Origin: Sulfuricurvum kujiense DSM 16994
Lineage (GTDB): Bacteria > Campylobacterota > Campylobacteria > Campylobacterales > Sulfurimonadaceae
Length of the DNA: 64,000 nucleotides
NCBI RefSeq assembly: GCF_000183725.1
Contig: NC_014762.1
Span: 992,001 to 1,056,000, forward strand
Reading direction: 5' to 3'
Below the pieces are notes generated by a model that was given only the letters and a program-made list of their open reading frames with translations, was not told the origin of the DNA and made no database searches. Each line of letters opens with the position of its first letter. Positions within the stretch are counted from its first letter, which is position 1. Position numbers and translations under genes: made by a program. This document shows positions 44,640 to 53,449 of this stretch, piece after piece.

Positions 44640-45365
44640 ATGGATAGAAGAAATTTTTTAAAAGTCGTTGCGGGTGCAACGGTTATTGCGGTCAGCCCGT
44701 CACTTATACGGGGAAATCTTTACGCGGCTGATGGTATGTTGTTTAGTGCCTATGAAAAAGCACAGCTGGTTGATGCGGCAGGAAAACCGATAAAAGCGTC
44801 GGCACTTCAAAAAGAGGTTACGTATATTTTTAATTATCCGTATGCTTCTACCCCTTGTATGTTAATCAATCTTCCGAAACCGACTGGCAAAGATGTTGAA
44901 TTAACCTCTGAATCCGGTGAAAAATATGTATGGAAAAGCGGTGTCGGAAAAGAACGAACCATTGTCGCATACGTTGCCATTTGTACGCATCAAATGACCC
45001 ATCCTACTCCAAATGACAGCTTTATCACGTATGTACCGACAGCTAAAAAAACAATGGCATACGAAAAAAGCGGCATTATCGTCTGCTCATCGCATCTTTC
45101 TGCCTTTGATGCCGGTGCAGGTGCTAAAGTATTAGGCGGTGCGGCTACGCAACCGCTAAATGCAGTTGTCCTTGAGCATGCGGCAGATGATACGTTATGG
45201 GCAGTCGGTATTTTAGGCTCTGATAAGTTTCAAGATTATTTCAAAAGTTTCCGTCCTGAACTTAAAGAGTTTTACGGCGGACCGGCAGAAGCAAAAAAAC
45301 TGGTTTCTATTTCTGCAAAAACGGTCAAACTCACTGAGTATTCTAAAGAAGTAATTCAATACTAA
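44640..45365 (+). CDS. Tat-exported Rieske iron-sulfur protein
   Basis: A 241-residue protein with a twin-arginine signal (MDRRNFLKVVAGATVI) and a Rieske-type 2Fe-2S domain. Ligands are C115-T-H117 and C149-S-S-H152 (VCSSHLSAFDAG). The spacing H117 to C149 is 31 residues, about twice the usual 15-17, so an insert sits between the two ligand loops. The disulfide cysteines of bc1-type Rieske proteins are absent, so it is like arsenite-oxidase-small-subunit-type Rieske proteins. It may be an electron partner of the FccB-like protein. Confidence 0.8.
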   Translation: MDRRNFLKVVAGATVIAVSPSLIRGNLYAADGMLFSAYEKAQLVDAAGKPIKASALQKEVTYIFNYPYASTPCMLINLPKPTGKDVELTSESGEKYVWKSGVGKERTIVAYVAICTHQMTHPTPNDSFITYVPTAKKTMAYEKSGIIVCSSHLSAFDAGAGAKVLGGAATQPLNAVVLEHAADDTLWAVGILGSDKFQDYFKSFRPELKEFYGGPAEAKKLVSISAKTVKLTEYSKEVIQY

Positions 45366-45378
45366 TAAAAGGGTCATT

Positions 45379-45789
45379 ATGAAAAAAATATTAATAGCAT
45401 TAGTGACGGCAACGACTTTATTCGGAGCGCCGAATGGTTCAGGAACAGATCACCGAACGATGTTGATGAAAGATATGCGTACGATGTTGGATGCTATGGA
45501 AGAGATCCAGCGGGGAGGTTTGTACAGTTCAACGGATGATATGAAAGCCGGGATAAAAAAACTTCAATCCACGCTTAAAACACTTGAAAGTGAAGAGATT
45601 AAATTTATTCTCCCGAAGGATCAAGTGTATGCCTATAAGTTTGCCCAAAAAACAGCACATATGCTGCGCCTCTATTCAGACGACATGATCGTTTTTATTG
45701 AAGCGGGCCGGATGGATGAGGCGTTGGATGATTATTCGCAACTGCTAAAACAATGCACTTCTTGCCATATTCGAATTAGAAATTGGTGA
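45379..45789 (+). CDS. Periplasmic c'-like monohaem cytochrome
   Basis: A 136-residue protein: signal peptide (about 1-17), helical body, and a single haem motif CTSCH at 126-130 with HIRIRNW at the end. It matches the paralogue at 30576-30986 in length, LPKD position and haem position. It is 13 bases behind the Rieske gene, so the flavoprotein, Rieske and cytochrome genes form one operon. It is probably the soluble electron acceptor or a ligand sensor. Confidence 0.8.
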   Translation: MKKILIALVTATTLFGAPNGSGTDHRTMLMKDMRTMLDAMEEIQRGGLYSSTDDMKAGIKKLQSTLKTLESEEIKFILPKDQVYAYKFAQKTAHMLRLYSDDMIVFIEAGRMDEALDDYSQLLKQCTSCHIRIRNW

Positions 45790-45805
45790 TAAAGCTTCAT
45801 TAATG

Positions 45806-45840
45806 AATCTCCGAAAAAATCGGAGATTTCAAATTTTTTT
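45806..45840 (+). terminator. Strong terminator after the FccB-Rieske-cytochrome operon
   Basis: AATCTCCGA, loop AAAAA, TCGGAGATT (nine perfect pairs), then TCAAATTTTTTT. It closes the operon. Confidence 0.85.
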
Positions 45841-46099
45841 CTTCTTTATAAAAAACAAAATAGTCTAGAAAAATAAATTTAAATAATATTATAAATTCAA
45901 ATTTATAAATCTCTTAAAACTCCATGTGCAGCGTAATTTTTATAGATATCACATTTTTATCAATCGAAATTGTAAAATTACAATTATATTAAAAAAATTA
46001 ATATAAATAAAGAAAAAATAAAGAAATGCCTGTTATCATTCTTGCACGATTCGCAATAAGAAAATCTTATTCGTGAATTTTTTTTCAGAGGGAGAACGA
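45841..46099 (+). other. AT-rich leader region before the porin gene
   Basis: About 260 bases of very AT-rich DNA with no open reading frame of note, between the terminator and the porin start. It contains the 15-mer at 45948-45962 that is also present upstream of the FccB-like operon, and GAGGGAG (46088-46094), the ribosome binding site of the porin. It is probably the porin promoter and 5' leader. Confidence 0.5.
45948..45962 (+). promoter_or_regulatory. 15-base motif shared with the FccB-like operon control region
   Basis: ATCACATTTTTATCA occurs here and, identical, at 42886-42900. Both lie in gene-free control regions, about 150 and 240 bases before the downstream ATG. A common regulator is possible; in AT-rich DNA a chance match cannot be ruled out. 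Confidence 0.4.
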
Positions 46100-47352
46100 A
46101 TGAAGTTAGGAAAACTTAGTTTGTAGCTGTAATGGCTCTTGGAACAAGTGCATTTGCTATTGATAATGCAAAAGTAAATGGTGGAATTAAATTTATCTAT
46201 CAAACTGCCGATTGGGAATTGACAAGCGCTGAAAAAGCAAGTGGATTATATGAAACCGGTTTGTTCAAGCAAGGTAATATTAATAATCCTATAAGCGGAG
46301 CTTCCTATGGCGGAGCTGCATCAGGCGGTCTTTCTTTTTCTGTCGGCGGAACAGCTGATCTTACTCAAGGTGTCAGTGCCGGTGCTGAAGTGCAAGGATT
46401 CACAACACTCGGTTTAGAAAACAACCTAGTAATCGGTTCTATGCAAGGAAGCAGACTGGATGTGGATGATGCTGCCTCTATGGCACAATTGTGGATGGCA
46501 ACCACTTTGGGCAAAACAACGGTAAAAGCAGGACGTATGGAACTTGATACACCGCTTGCATTTACAGAAAAATGGAATTTGATTAAAAATACATTTGATG
46601 CGGCCGTTGTATTGAATAATGATCTTCCGAATACAACTTTGGTTGCAGCTTGGGTTGGAAAACATAATGGTGACACTACAGGTGCAGGTTATGTAGCTCA
46701 TCTAAATACATATACAACTTTCGGTGTAAGCGGTGCTTATGCATTCGGTGCGATTAACAAGTCTATTCCAAATACAACCGCACAAGCATGGTATTACAAC
46801 GTTTGTGACGTTGCAGATGCCTATTGGTTGCAAGCAGACGCAAAATTGGTAGGTATGATAGATGTCGGCGCTCAATATGCAAATTTGGATCCTAAAGCTT
46901 CTGGTCCTAAAGATTCTAGCATTTGGGCCGTTAAGGCTTCTGCTGATGTAGCAGGATTCAATGTTTACGCAGCATATTCAGATGCTGACGAAGACGGTAC
47001 TGCAAGTTTTGCTAACGTTTCAACAAACGATAAAACTAAAATTTATACGGGCGATGGTTCAATCTACATGGATGGAATTGTAACTCGACCGGGTACAGAG
47101 GCATTTAAAATCGGTGCATCAACAAAAATGGTTCCGGGTGTAAGTTTAGCTGCAAGTTATTGTGATGCAAGCGATGTTTCAGTGCAAAATCATGACATCT
47201 CAGCATGGGATGTATCTGCGAGCGGAAAAATCGGTGCACTTGGTTTGACAGCGATTTATACGCAAGTTAACAATGATACGGATGGAACATCACAAGTGTA
47301 TGCAGGTCGTGACAACGATACTCTCCGCCTTATTGCTACATTGGCTTTCTAA
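46100..47352 (+). pseudogene. Major outer-membrane porin, frameshifted in the signal peptide
   Basis: ATG 46100 with a good ribosome binding site begins MKLGKLSL and then meets TAG at 46124. The next frame carries on as VAVMALGTSAFAIDNAKVNG and runs to TAA at 47350-47352. One missing G after TTG (TTGGTAGCT expected, TTGTAGCT seen) explains this. The rest is a complete beta-barrel of about 410 residues with alternating strands, ending in Phe (LRLIATLAF), like Campylobacterota porins. As written, no signal peptide is made; an internal start at ATG 46132 would give a partial one. Confidence 0.85.
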
Positions 47353-47363
47353 AAGCTTTTTAA

Positions 47364-47381
47364 AAGGGCCTTCGGGCTCTT
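47364..47381 (+). terminator. Terminator after the porin gene
   Basis: AAGGGCC, tetraloop TTCG, GGCTCTT (seven pairs with one wobble), followed by a pyrimidine-rich tract. It has the very stable TTCG loop and lies 11 bases after the stop, a normal end for a highly expressed porin. Confidence 0.75.
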
Positions 47382-47461
47382 CACTCTTCTTCTTATGTTA
47401 AGCTTTCCGCCTGAGAATTCGTCACTCTCGGGCACCTTTCTTTTACGTCCTTTTGAGACAC

Positions 47462-48013
47462 TTAATAGCAGTTATTGGCTACCGGAATTTCAAATCCGAT
47501 TTCGACATCCTGCCATGTTTTTCCGCCGTGGAGATTAAAACAGGTCGTATTGATGGCTTGAAGCGATTTTAGCATCGTAAAGTCACTAAGATCGATCACC
47601 CCTTTACCTACAATTTTCCCCTCTTGAACCGTATAACTCATCGGAATCGTTTTGGTAACACCGTTCATCGTTATTTCTACCTGAGCTTTTGAATCTTTTG
47701 CCGATGTAATCTTGGCCGTAATCACATCAATGTTCTGCACTTTAAAAAACGAGGAGACGAGTGTGGCATCCCGTCCCGCATTGCCTGAATTGACAGTTGC
47801 GGTTTGTATTGTTATATGGCTGTTTGTCAGGAACTCTTCTACTGTTTTTGATGATTTCGGTGAGAATACGGCATCGTTAAACGTTCCGCCGACCCCGATT
47901 TTTTCATAGGTCTTGAACGCTTTCCATGTCACTTTGGCGTTTTCAGAGTAATAGGTACACTCCCCAAAAGCACTGCTTACGATGAGTAACCCGGCTAAAA
48001 TAAACGTTTTCAT
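47462..48013 (-). CDS. YceI-family periplasmic protein
   Basis: A 183-residue lipocalin-like protein with a signal peptide (about 1-17). The YceI pattern is seen in KVTWKAFKTYEKIGVGGTFN and ITSAKDSKAQVEITMNGVTK. The family binds isoprenoid-type lipids in the periplasm. Two Cys (GECTY, TTCFNLHGG) are additional. It converges with the porin gene. Confidence 0.9.
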   Translation of the reverse strand: MKTFILAGLLIVSSAFGECTYYSENAKVTWKAFKTYEKIGVGGTFNDAVFSPKSSKTVEEFLTNSHITIQTATVNSGNAGRDATLVSSFFKVQNIDVITAKITSAKDSKAQVEITMNGVTKTIPMSYTVQEGKIVGKGVIDLSDFTMLKSLQAINTTCFNLHGGKTWQDVEIGFEIPVANNCY

Positions 48014-48109
48014 TGAAATCCTTTGGAGATAAATTATTGATAGTTATAGCTTAAACTTATTGCCAAATGATTAATGAAGCGGCATTAGCTTTAAGTTTTA
48101 AGGAGAAAG

Positions 48110-49609
48110 CTAAGCGCGTTTGGACTGACGTTTGGGGGTAACGGAAGCAGCCTCTTTGTTTTTTTTCTCTTGCGTCGATTGCCGTAAAAAGAACGGAATG
48201 GTTTTTTCGGGCCGCTGCGACAAATCATCGCTCAAAGCCGCTTCGACAATCGCTTTATCGTGACGCAGGCACAGATAGGTGTGGAGCAAAGCAATCTGCC
48301 GTTCCAGAGAAATCTTCCATGTCGAGAGGGTTTGATCAAATATCCATTCGCTAAAGGTGTAGAACCCATCGAAAACTTTCCCGTCACTCCACACCAGCGG
48401 AATACTCTTGTTAAAGCTTCCGCTGTTGTAAAAGATATCCCAAAAACGTGCAAACCGTTTCATTTTTTGGATTTGGGCGAAACTCAGAAGATTGTTTTGG
48501 AGGATGTCATAGGGGGGAATATCGGAGTAGACCATGCCATGCGCTTTATCGTGGCGCGAGAGGGTGGTTCCCGAGAGGTTTTTAAGGATGCCGATCTGAA
48601 TTTCGCTGTGGGTCAAAGAGACCAGTGTATCGAGATTTCGTCCGAATCCTTCGATACTTTCTCCCGGGAGTCCTACGATCAGATCAAGGTGCATATGCGC
48701 ACGCGTCTCATTTTCCAAAAAACGGATATTGTCCATTATTTTATCAAGTTTGAGCGGTCGGTTGATCCCTTTGGCTATGAGGGGATCGAGGGTTTGAATG
48801 CCGATTTCGAGCTGTAAAGAGCCTGCGGGGAAACGGGCGATTTTTTCTTTGAGTACATCGGGAAAATGATCGGGGATCACTTCAAAATGGGCAAAATAGG
48901 GCGGTTCTTTGGAGAGGAAAAAATCCAAGATTCGGTTGGCAAAGGTCATATTGAGATTAAAAGTACGGTCGATAAATTTGAAGCTGCGTGCTCCCCGCTG
49001 CCAAAGAATTTCAAACTCTTCGAGGAGCTGATCGAGGGGAAAGTTTCGCACTTTCTCATCAATGGAAGAGAGGCAGAATTCGCATTCGAACGGACATCCC
49101 CGTGAGGCTTCGACATAGATATAGCGATGTTCTACATCTTCGTCCTCATAAGCATTATAAGGGAGGTTAATCGATTTTAAATCGGGGAGGGGAGCTTTGA
49201 TGAAATGTTCCTGCGGTGCGTCATTGGAGAGAATGCTTTTGCACAATTCATAAAAAGCCACTTCTCCTTCACCGCTGATAATATAATCGGCTTTGCTTAA
49301 ATCGACGCGGTGGGGCAGATACCCGGCTTCGGGGCCGCCGAGGATGATGATCGTATCCGGGGAGACTTTTTTAAGGGTTTGGATCAGTTCGGACGTTTGT
49401 GCGGCATTCCAGATATAAACACCGATACCGATAATGCGGGGAGAATGGCTTAAAAGAGATTCGGCAATACTCTGTATCTGTTCATTCATCGTAAATTCGA
49501 CAATTTTTGCTATTGGTTGCAGTTCGTGCAGGTTGGCATAGAGATAGCGCAGACCTAACGCGGTATGGGCGTAGCGGGCATTGAGTGTCGTGAGGAGAAT
49601 TGTGTGCAT
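48110..49609 (-). CDS. B12-binding-domain radical SAM protein
   Basis: A 499-residue enzyme. Residues about 1-135 are a B12-binding-like domain (TTLNARYAHTALGLRYLYAN, with GGPEAGY). The radical-SAM cluster motif is CPFECEFC (YVEASRGCPFECEFC). Then a TIM barrel (LQLEIGIQTLDPLIAKGINR) and a DUF4080-like C-terminal domain. Substrate unknown; relatives are called methyltransferases or hopanoid-type enzymes, but this subgroup is uncharacterised. It stands alone on the minus strand. Confidence 0.85.
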   Translation of the reverse strand: MHTILLTTLNARYAHTALGLRYLYANLHELQPIAKIVEFTMNEQIQSIAESLLSHSPRIIGIGVYIWNAAQTSELIQTLKKVSPDTIIILGGPEAGYLPHRVDLSKADYIISGEGEVAFYELCKSILSNDAPQEHFIKAPLPDLKSINLPYNAYEDEDVEHRYIYVEASRGCPFECEFCLSSIDEKVRNFPLDQLLEEFEILWQRGARSFKFIDRTFNLNMTFANRILDFFLSKEPPYFAHFEVIPDHFPDVLKEKIARFPAGSLQLEIGIQTLDPLIAKGINRPLKLDKIMDNIRFLENETRAHMHLDLIVGLPGESIEGFGRNLDTLVSLTHSEIQIGILKNLSGTTLSRHDKAHGMVYSDIPPYDILQNNLLSFAQIQKMKRFARFWDIFYNSGSFNKSIPLVWSDGKVFDGFYTFSEWIFDQTLSTWKISLERQIALLHTYLCLRHDKAIVEAALSDDLSQRPEKTIPFFLRQSTQEKKNKEAASVTPKRQSKRA

Positions 49610-49715
49610 TCGCTATCCGATAAAATATTTCTATATTCGTATAGTAACGCTAAGAAGCTTATTGGAACATTCTACGGTACGATTTTTGCTTGTAGGACGT
49701 AGTATATTCGAAGCT

Positions 49716-49746
49716 AAAAGCCGTAAGACGGATATTGTACGGTTTT
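49716..49746. repeat. Inverted repeat in the control region before the EF-hand gene
   Basis: AAAA-G-CCGTA and TACGG-TTTT form a nine-pair stem with one bulged base, loop of 12. It lies 41 bases before the EF-hand ATG. It is either a transcription terminator for the left side or an operator; no T run beyond TTTT. Confidence 0.4.
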
Positions 49747-49786
49747 GAGAATTTCCCATATGTGTTTTATTTTCAAAGGAGACCCC

Positions 49787-50560
49787 ATGACGATCAATGG
49801 CGGAGCCGGATGGGCGGTTTCATCACAGTCTTACGGTAATACTGTCCAGCGTCAAAGCGGTGCATGCGGTACGGCTTCCACTGATTATACATCGATGTTG
49901 CAGAAAGCATCAGATACTCTGATGTCAACATCAGATACTGATAAAAGCGGTACGATCGATAAAGCCGAGTTTAGACAAGCGGCGCAGGCATTGACCGAAA
50001 AAACCGGAAAGACTTACAATGATGCCGATACCGTATTTAACAGTATTGATATCAATACTGACGGTGCTATCAGTTCGGATGAATTGATGAAAGCGCTTCA
50101 GCAGTCACAAAAAAAACACGCACACGATGGGTTTCATCGTCTTAAGACGGAGGCATTGGATACGACGGCACAATCAACATTGAGCGATACGACACAAAGT
50201 ACGTTGGAAGAGTCATTATTCTCAAAAGTTCAAACAGTTCCTGCTCAGAAAGTTACCGAAGAACATAGTAAAAATACGTCTACAGGCAATAAAAATTCAG
50301 TGTCAATATTTACAATTATATATCAAATGAAGCAAATGACAGTGGACGCACAAGCGTATAAGGATGCATCAACTAAAGCAGGAGCTCTTGGTAAAGCATA
50401 TATCGATGGGCCAATGAATGCAGAAAATGCAGAAGCTCTGAATAAAGCAAATGCTGATGTGGTTACTTATTCACTAGCTCTGCATAAAGATTCTCAACTT
50501 TTGACAAAATATCGAGAAACTTATTTCCACCTTTCAAGAAGCAATACAAAAAATACTTAG
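49787..50560 (+). CDS. EF-hand calcium-binding protein
   Basis: A 257-residue protein with two canonical EF-hand loops at about 45-57 (DTDKSGTIDKAEF) and 83-94 (DINTDGAISSDEL), an acidic/polar linker, then a helical C-terminal region. No classical signal peptide is seen; the Gly/Ser-rich N-terminus (INGGAGWAVSSQSYGNT) resembles non-classically secreted proteins. Start chosen at ATG 49787 behind AAAGGAG; the in-frame 49745 start is not supported. It precedes an ApbE-like fragment. Confidence 0.8.
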   Translation: MTINGGAGWAVSSQSYGNTVQRQSGACGTASTDYTSMLQKASDTLMSTSDTDKSGTIDKAEFRQAAQALTEKTGKTYNDADTVFNSIDINTDGAISSDELMKALQQSQKKHAHDGFHRLKTEALDTTAQSTLSDTTQSTLEESLFSKVQTVPAQKVTEEHSKNTSTGNKNSVSIFTIIYQMKQMTVDAQAYKDASTKAGALGKAYIDGPMNAENAEALNKANADVVTYSLALHKDSQLLTKYRETYFHLSRSNTKNT

Positions 50561-50642
50561 AGGTATCGTATTTTTATCGTTTATAATACTTTTGAAACTC
50601 CGATAAGAGCCTTTTTCGAGAGGGTTAATCTCACTGACATCT

Positions 50643-51314
50643 TTGTCAATTGTTGTGTGCATATGTGCCCATCATCTCCTCAGCGATGAACTTGCCGGTC
50701 TTATTCAGCTCGCCATCTTTTATGCCGATGCGACCAAAGGTGCTTTTGATATTGCTTTGGCGGGGACATTTAAAAGTCTCTCTAACCTTGCAACGCTTGA
50801 TGATTATCGGGTTCAAAAAAAGAAATTAGCCCCTTTTGCCTCGTGTGCTCACCTTATACTGGAAGGAAATCATTTGACGTTTGCCAATGAATATACCAAA
50901 ATTGATCTCGGAGGCTTGGTAAAAGAGTATGCGGTCGATCAGAGTATTCTCATCCTGCAATCCGCGGGCGTCTCATCGGCTCTTGTCAATTTTGGCGGTG
51001 ATATAGCGGCAATCGGAAAATATGAAGATTCTTTGTGGAAAATCGGTATACAGGACCCTGAGAATTTTGATTGTAATCTAATGGAAGTCGAGTTGAATGA
51101 TACATCTTTGTGTACTTCGGGCCATTCCAAGCGCTATGTGATGTTTGAAGATGAGAAAATATCCCATGTCATAGCCTCTAAAGAGTGTTCAAAGCATTAT
51201 TCCCAAGTGAGCATCATTGCACCGACAACGGTTGATGCAGGAGTATGGAGTACGGCTTTGTTGAGTAATTCTCATATCGTTTTGCCTGAACATATTAAAG
51301 TATTTGCCGTATAA
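50643..51314 (+). pseudogene. ApbE-like (FAD:protein FMN transferase) fragment, N-terminus missing
   Basis: About 223 residues in frame from TTG 50643, without a ribosome binding site. The ApbE core is clear: ADATKGAFDIALAGTFKSL (family TxGxFDxxxxP-like), YTKIDLGGLVKEYAVD, SALVNFGGDIAAIG, and TSGHSKRYVMF. Full ApbE is about 280-330 residues with a signal or lipobox and a Mg/FAD site before this point. Only about 80 bases separate this from the EF-hand gene, too few to hold the missing part. An out-of-frame stretch at 50561-50640 (PIRAFFERVNLTDIFVN) may be a remnant. Probably a decayed gene. Confidence 0.6.
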
Positions 51315-51350
51315 TCGATTCTTTATTTAACTTATTTGCATAATCGTCGC

Positions 51351-51356
51351 TATAAT
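51351..51356 (+). promoter_or_regulatory. -10 box upstream of the REC-PP2C-HATPase gene
   Basis: TATAAT, with TTTGC earlier, lies 25 bases before the first in-frame ATG (51382). It is the probable promoter of the three-gene signalling block. Confidence 0.55.
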
Positions 51357-51381
51357 TGAGTTAAGAACATTTAACGTGCGG

Positions 51382-53082
51382 ATGATGATGCAAAATACTT
51401 TTTATAATGAATATCTCAGTGAAATGACACTGTTGTGCGTAGAAAACGATGAATTCTCACGTGTATTGTATGCTTCGTTCTTTGACACTTTGGTATCAAA
51501 AGTGATCGTTGTGGATAATGAAGAAGAGGGATACGCACAATACAAAAAGCAGCATATAGATATCATCATTACAGATCATCATATGCCTCAGCTGGACGGC
51601 TTTGAACTGATTCGAAAAGTTCGTGCCGATAATCCCTCTATGCCTATCATTTTAGTAACGGCAATCGATTCGACGGATAGTATCATTAAGGCTTTAAAGC
51701 TGCATGTATCGAATTTTGTCCATAAACCAGTTGATACCGAAGAGTTGTTTGATGCTGTTCTTACGGCTGCGCGCATTGTACTTTCTAAACGCTATGTTGA
51801 GGCGGAACGAAACAAAAAAATCAAAGAGTTTCAAGAGAAAGAACGCTATTCGGCCTACCAGGAACGGCTTGCTTTCGATAAAGAACTTTCAATTTTACGG
51901 AATGATTTTTACTATCAGCTTCTTGAAAGTCACTGTCGCAGTACGGATACAGGGGTCATTATTCCTGATTTTATCTATCGTCCTCTCGATATTCTTAGCG
52001 GTGATGCTTATTCGGCACGTAAAATCGATGACTACACTACGTTTTACCTGCTAGTTGACGGAATGGGTAAGGGGGTGTCGGCGTCGTTGAGCGCGATGTT
52101 GATGACGGCACATATAAACTATTCGATCGACAATATGCTTAAACAAGGGAATTTCGATCTGCATAATCTTATAGATGACGCGATTGCGTATATTCAACCG
52201 ATTTTGCTTGAAGATGAGATGATATCGGTTGATTTTATTGTGATGAACCAATATGAGACTTCAATGCATTATGCAAAATTTGCGATGCCCCCTTCGCTGT
52301 TGCAGGATAATACGAGAAAAATTATCAAACTAAAGTCGAATAATCCGCCATTAAACAGGTATCAAAAAGAATTTAATATTATGCGAATCGATATTTCATC
52401 GATTGTAAAATTTCTTTTTTGTACGGACGGATTGGTCGAAAATACCCTTAAAAACGGGCAGGGCAGTTATGAATCGGTGATCGAAGATGATTTTGCCGAT
52501 GCGTTTACACAAAAAGAGTTGAAAACACTTTTTTTAAATAGGATTGATAAACAAGAAGATGACGTGACGCTGATTTTTATCAATTGCTTCGATTTTGGGA
52601 ACAGCACTCCCTACCATCGAAAATTTTCGACATCGCTAATCGCTATCGACGAGGCCGGGGATTGGTATGAATCGCTTTGCACGTCAATAACGGATAATAA
52701 ATCCATGATTAACAATGCACTGGTTGTTTTTAACGAATTAATGATGAATGCTTATGAACACGGAAATCTCGGTATAGAGTCGCTTGAAAAGCATCGTCTT
52801 TTGGAAGAAGACCGTTATATTGAGACGCTGATGTCATACGAAAACGAATGTATCAAACAAATCGATATCACAGTGCACGTTCTCAAAAATGACCCATCGG
52901 TCTATATCGTGACGCAAATTACGGATGAGGGGAACGGTTTTAACACGAAACTCCTGAGTCAGATATTCAGAAATACAAGTCGCTATAACGGCAAAGGGGT
53001 TTATCTTTCGCGTCAATCGTCATTGGGGATCTATTACAATCAAACCGGAAATTCAGTGCTGTTTTTACACAAAATAGAATAA
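51382..53082 (+). CDS. Response regulator with PP2C phosphatase and HATPase (HsbR-like)
   Basis: About 566 residues in three domains. REC (about 15-130) with phospho-Asp in DIIITDHHMPQLDGFEL. A PP2C/SpoIIE phosphatase (about 190-410) with LVDGMGKGVSASLSAML and EDDVTLIFI. A C-terminal HATPase (about 425-565) of the RsbW anti-sigma type with N-box NELMMNAYEHGNLG and DEGNGFN. Such proteins dephosphorylate and phosphorylate a STAS partner to switch a sigma or anti-sigma factor, as HsbR does with HsbA in Pseudomonas. The STAS gene follows at 53127. The start is not sharply set (ATG 51382, 51385 or 51388). Confidence 0.85.
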   Translation: MMMQNTFYNEYLSEMTLLCVENDEFSRVLYASFFDTLVSKVIVVDNEEEGYAQYKKQHIDIIITDHHMPQLDGFELIRKVRADNPSMPIILVTAIDSTDSIIKALKLHVSNFVHKPVDTEELFDAVLTAARIVLSKRYVEAERNKKIKEFQEKERYSAYQERLAFDKELSILRNDFYYQLLESHCRSTDTGVIIPDFIYRPLDILSGDAYSARKIDDYTTFYLLVDGMGKGVSASLSAMLMTAHINYSIDNMLKQGNFDLHNLIDDAIAYIQPILLEDEMISVDFIVMNQYETSMHYAKFAMPPSLLQDNTRKIIKLKSNNPPLNRYQKEFNIMRIDISSIVKFLFCTDGLVENTLKNGQGSYESVIEDDFADAFTQKELKTLFLNRIDKQEDDVTLIFINCFDFGNSTPYHRKFSTSLIAIDEAGDWYESLCTSITDNKSMINNALVVFNELMMNAYEHGNLGIESLEKHRLLEEDRYIETLMSYENECIKQIDITVHVLKNDPSVYIVTQITDEGNGFNTKLLSQIFRNTSRYNGKGVYLSRQSSLGIYYNQTGNSVLFLHKIE

Positions 53083-53126
53083 TAACCGGAAAAAGTGCTA
53101 GAATAATTTAACTGAAAGGTGTAGAT

Positions 53127-53438
53127 ATGGATATTAGAGTAAATAATGAAAGTACAGCTACTGTTATAGTTGTAGAAGGGATCGTAAAAACGATAGCCGA
53201 TACGATTTCCATAAAAGAGCAGATTGCATCATTGCTTCAGCGTGAACCGCAGAAAAAGATCATTATCGATTTTGTCGATACATTCGTAATCCCTTCGGCC
53301 TTGATAGGTGCGCTTCAAAAATTTATTCTCGGAGATAATGCCAAAATATCGGTAATAGCGGGGGAACCTCAATTGTATGAGCTGCTGGATAATCTGTGTC
53401 TTGTTTCACAACTCAGCGTAACAAAAAAAATACGGTAA
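53127..53438 (+). CDS. STAS-domain anti-sigma-factor antagonist
   Basis: A 103-residue STAS protein. Beta strands and the phospho-serine region are visible: KKIIIDFVDTFVIPSALIGA, with the likely phosphorylated Ser57. It is 44 bases behind the REC-PP2C-HATPase gene and 11 bases before the chemoreceptor, so all three are one operon. It is the expected substrate of the upstream phosphatase/kinase, as HsbA is of HsbR. Its downstream target is not visible. Confidence 0.82.
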   Translation: MDIRVNNESTATVIVVEGIVKTIADTISIKEQIASLLQREPQKKIIIDFVDTFVIPSALIGALQKFILGDNAKISVIAGEPQLYELLDNLCLVSQLSVTKKIR

Positions 53439-53449
53439 TGGGATTTTAA

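Noticed and set aside
49665-49692. Sigma-54 promoter (TTGGAACA...TTTTGCTT) before the EF-hand gene
   Set aside because: The GG and GC elements are about 24 bases apart, too far for the fixed 10-base spacing of sigma-54 promoters.
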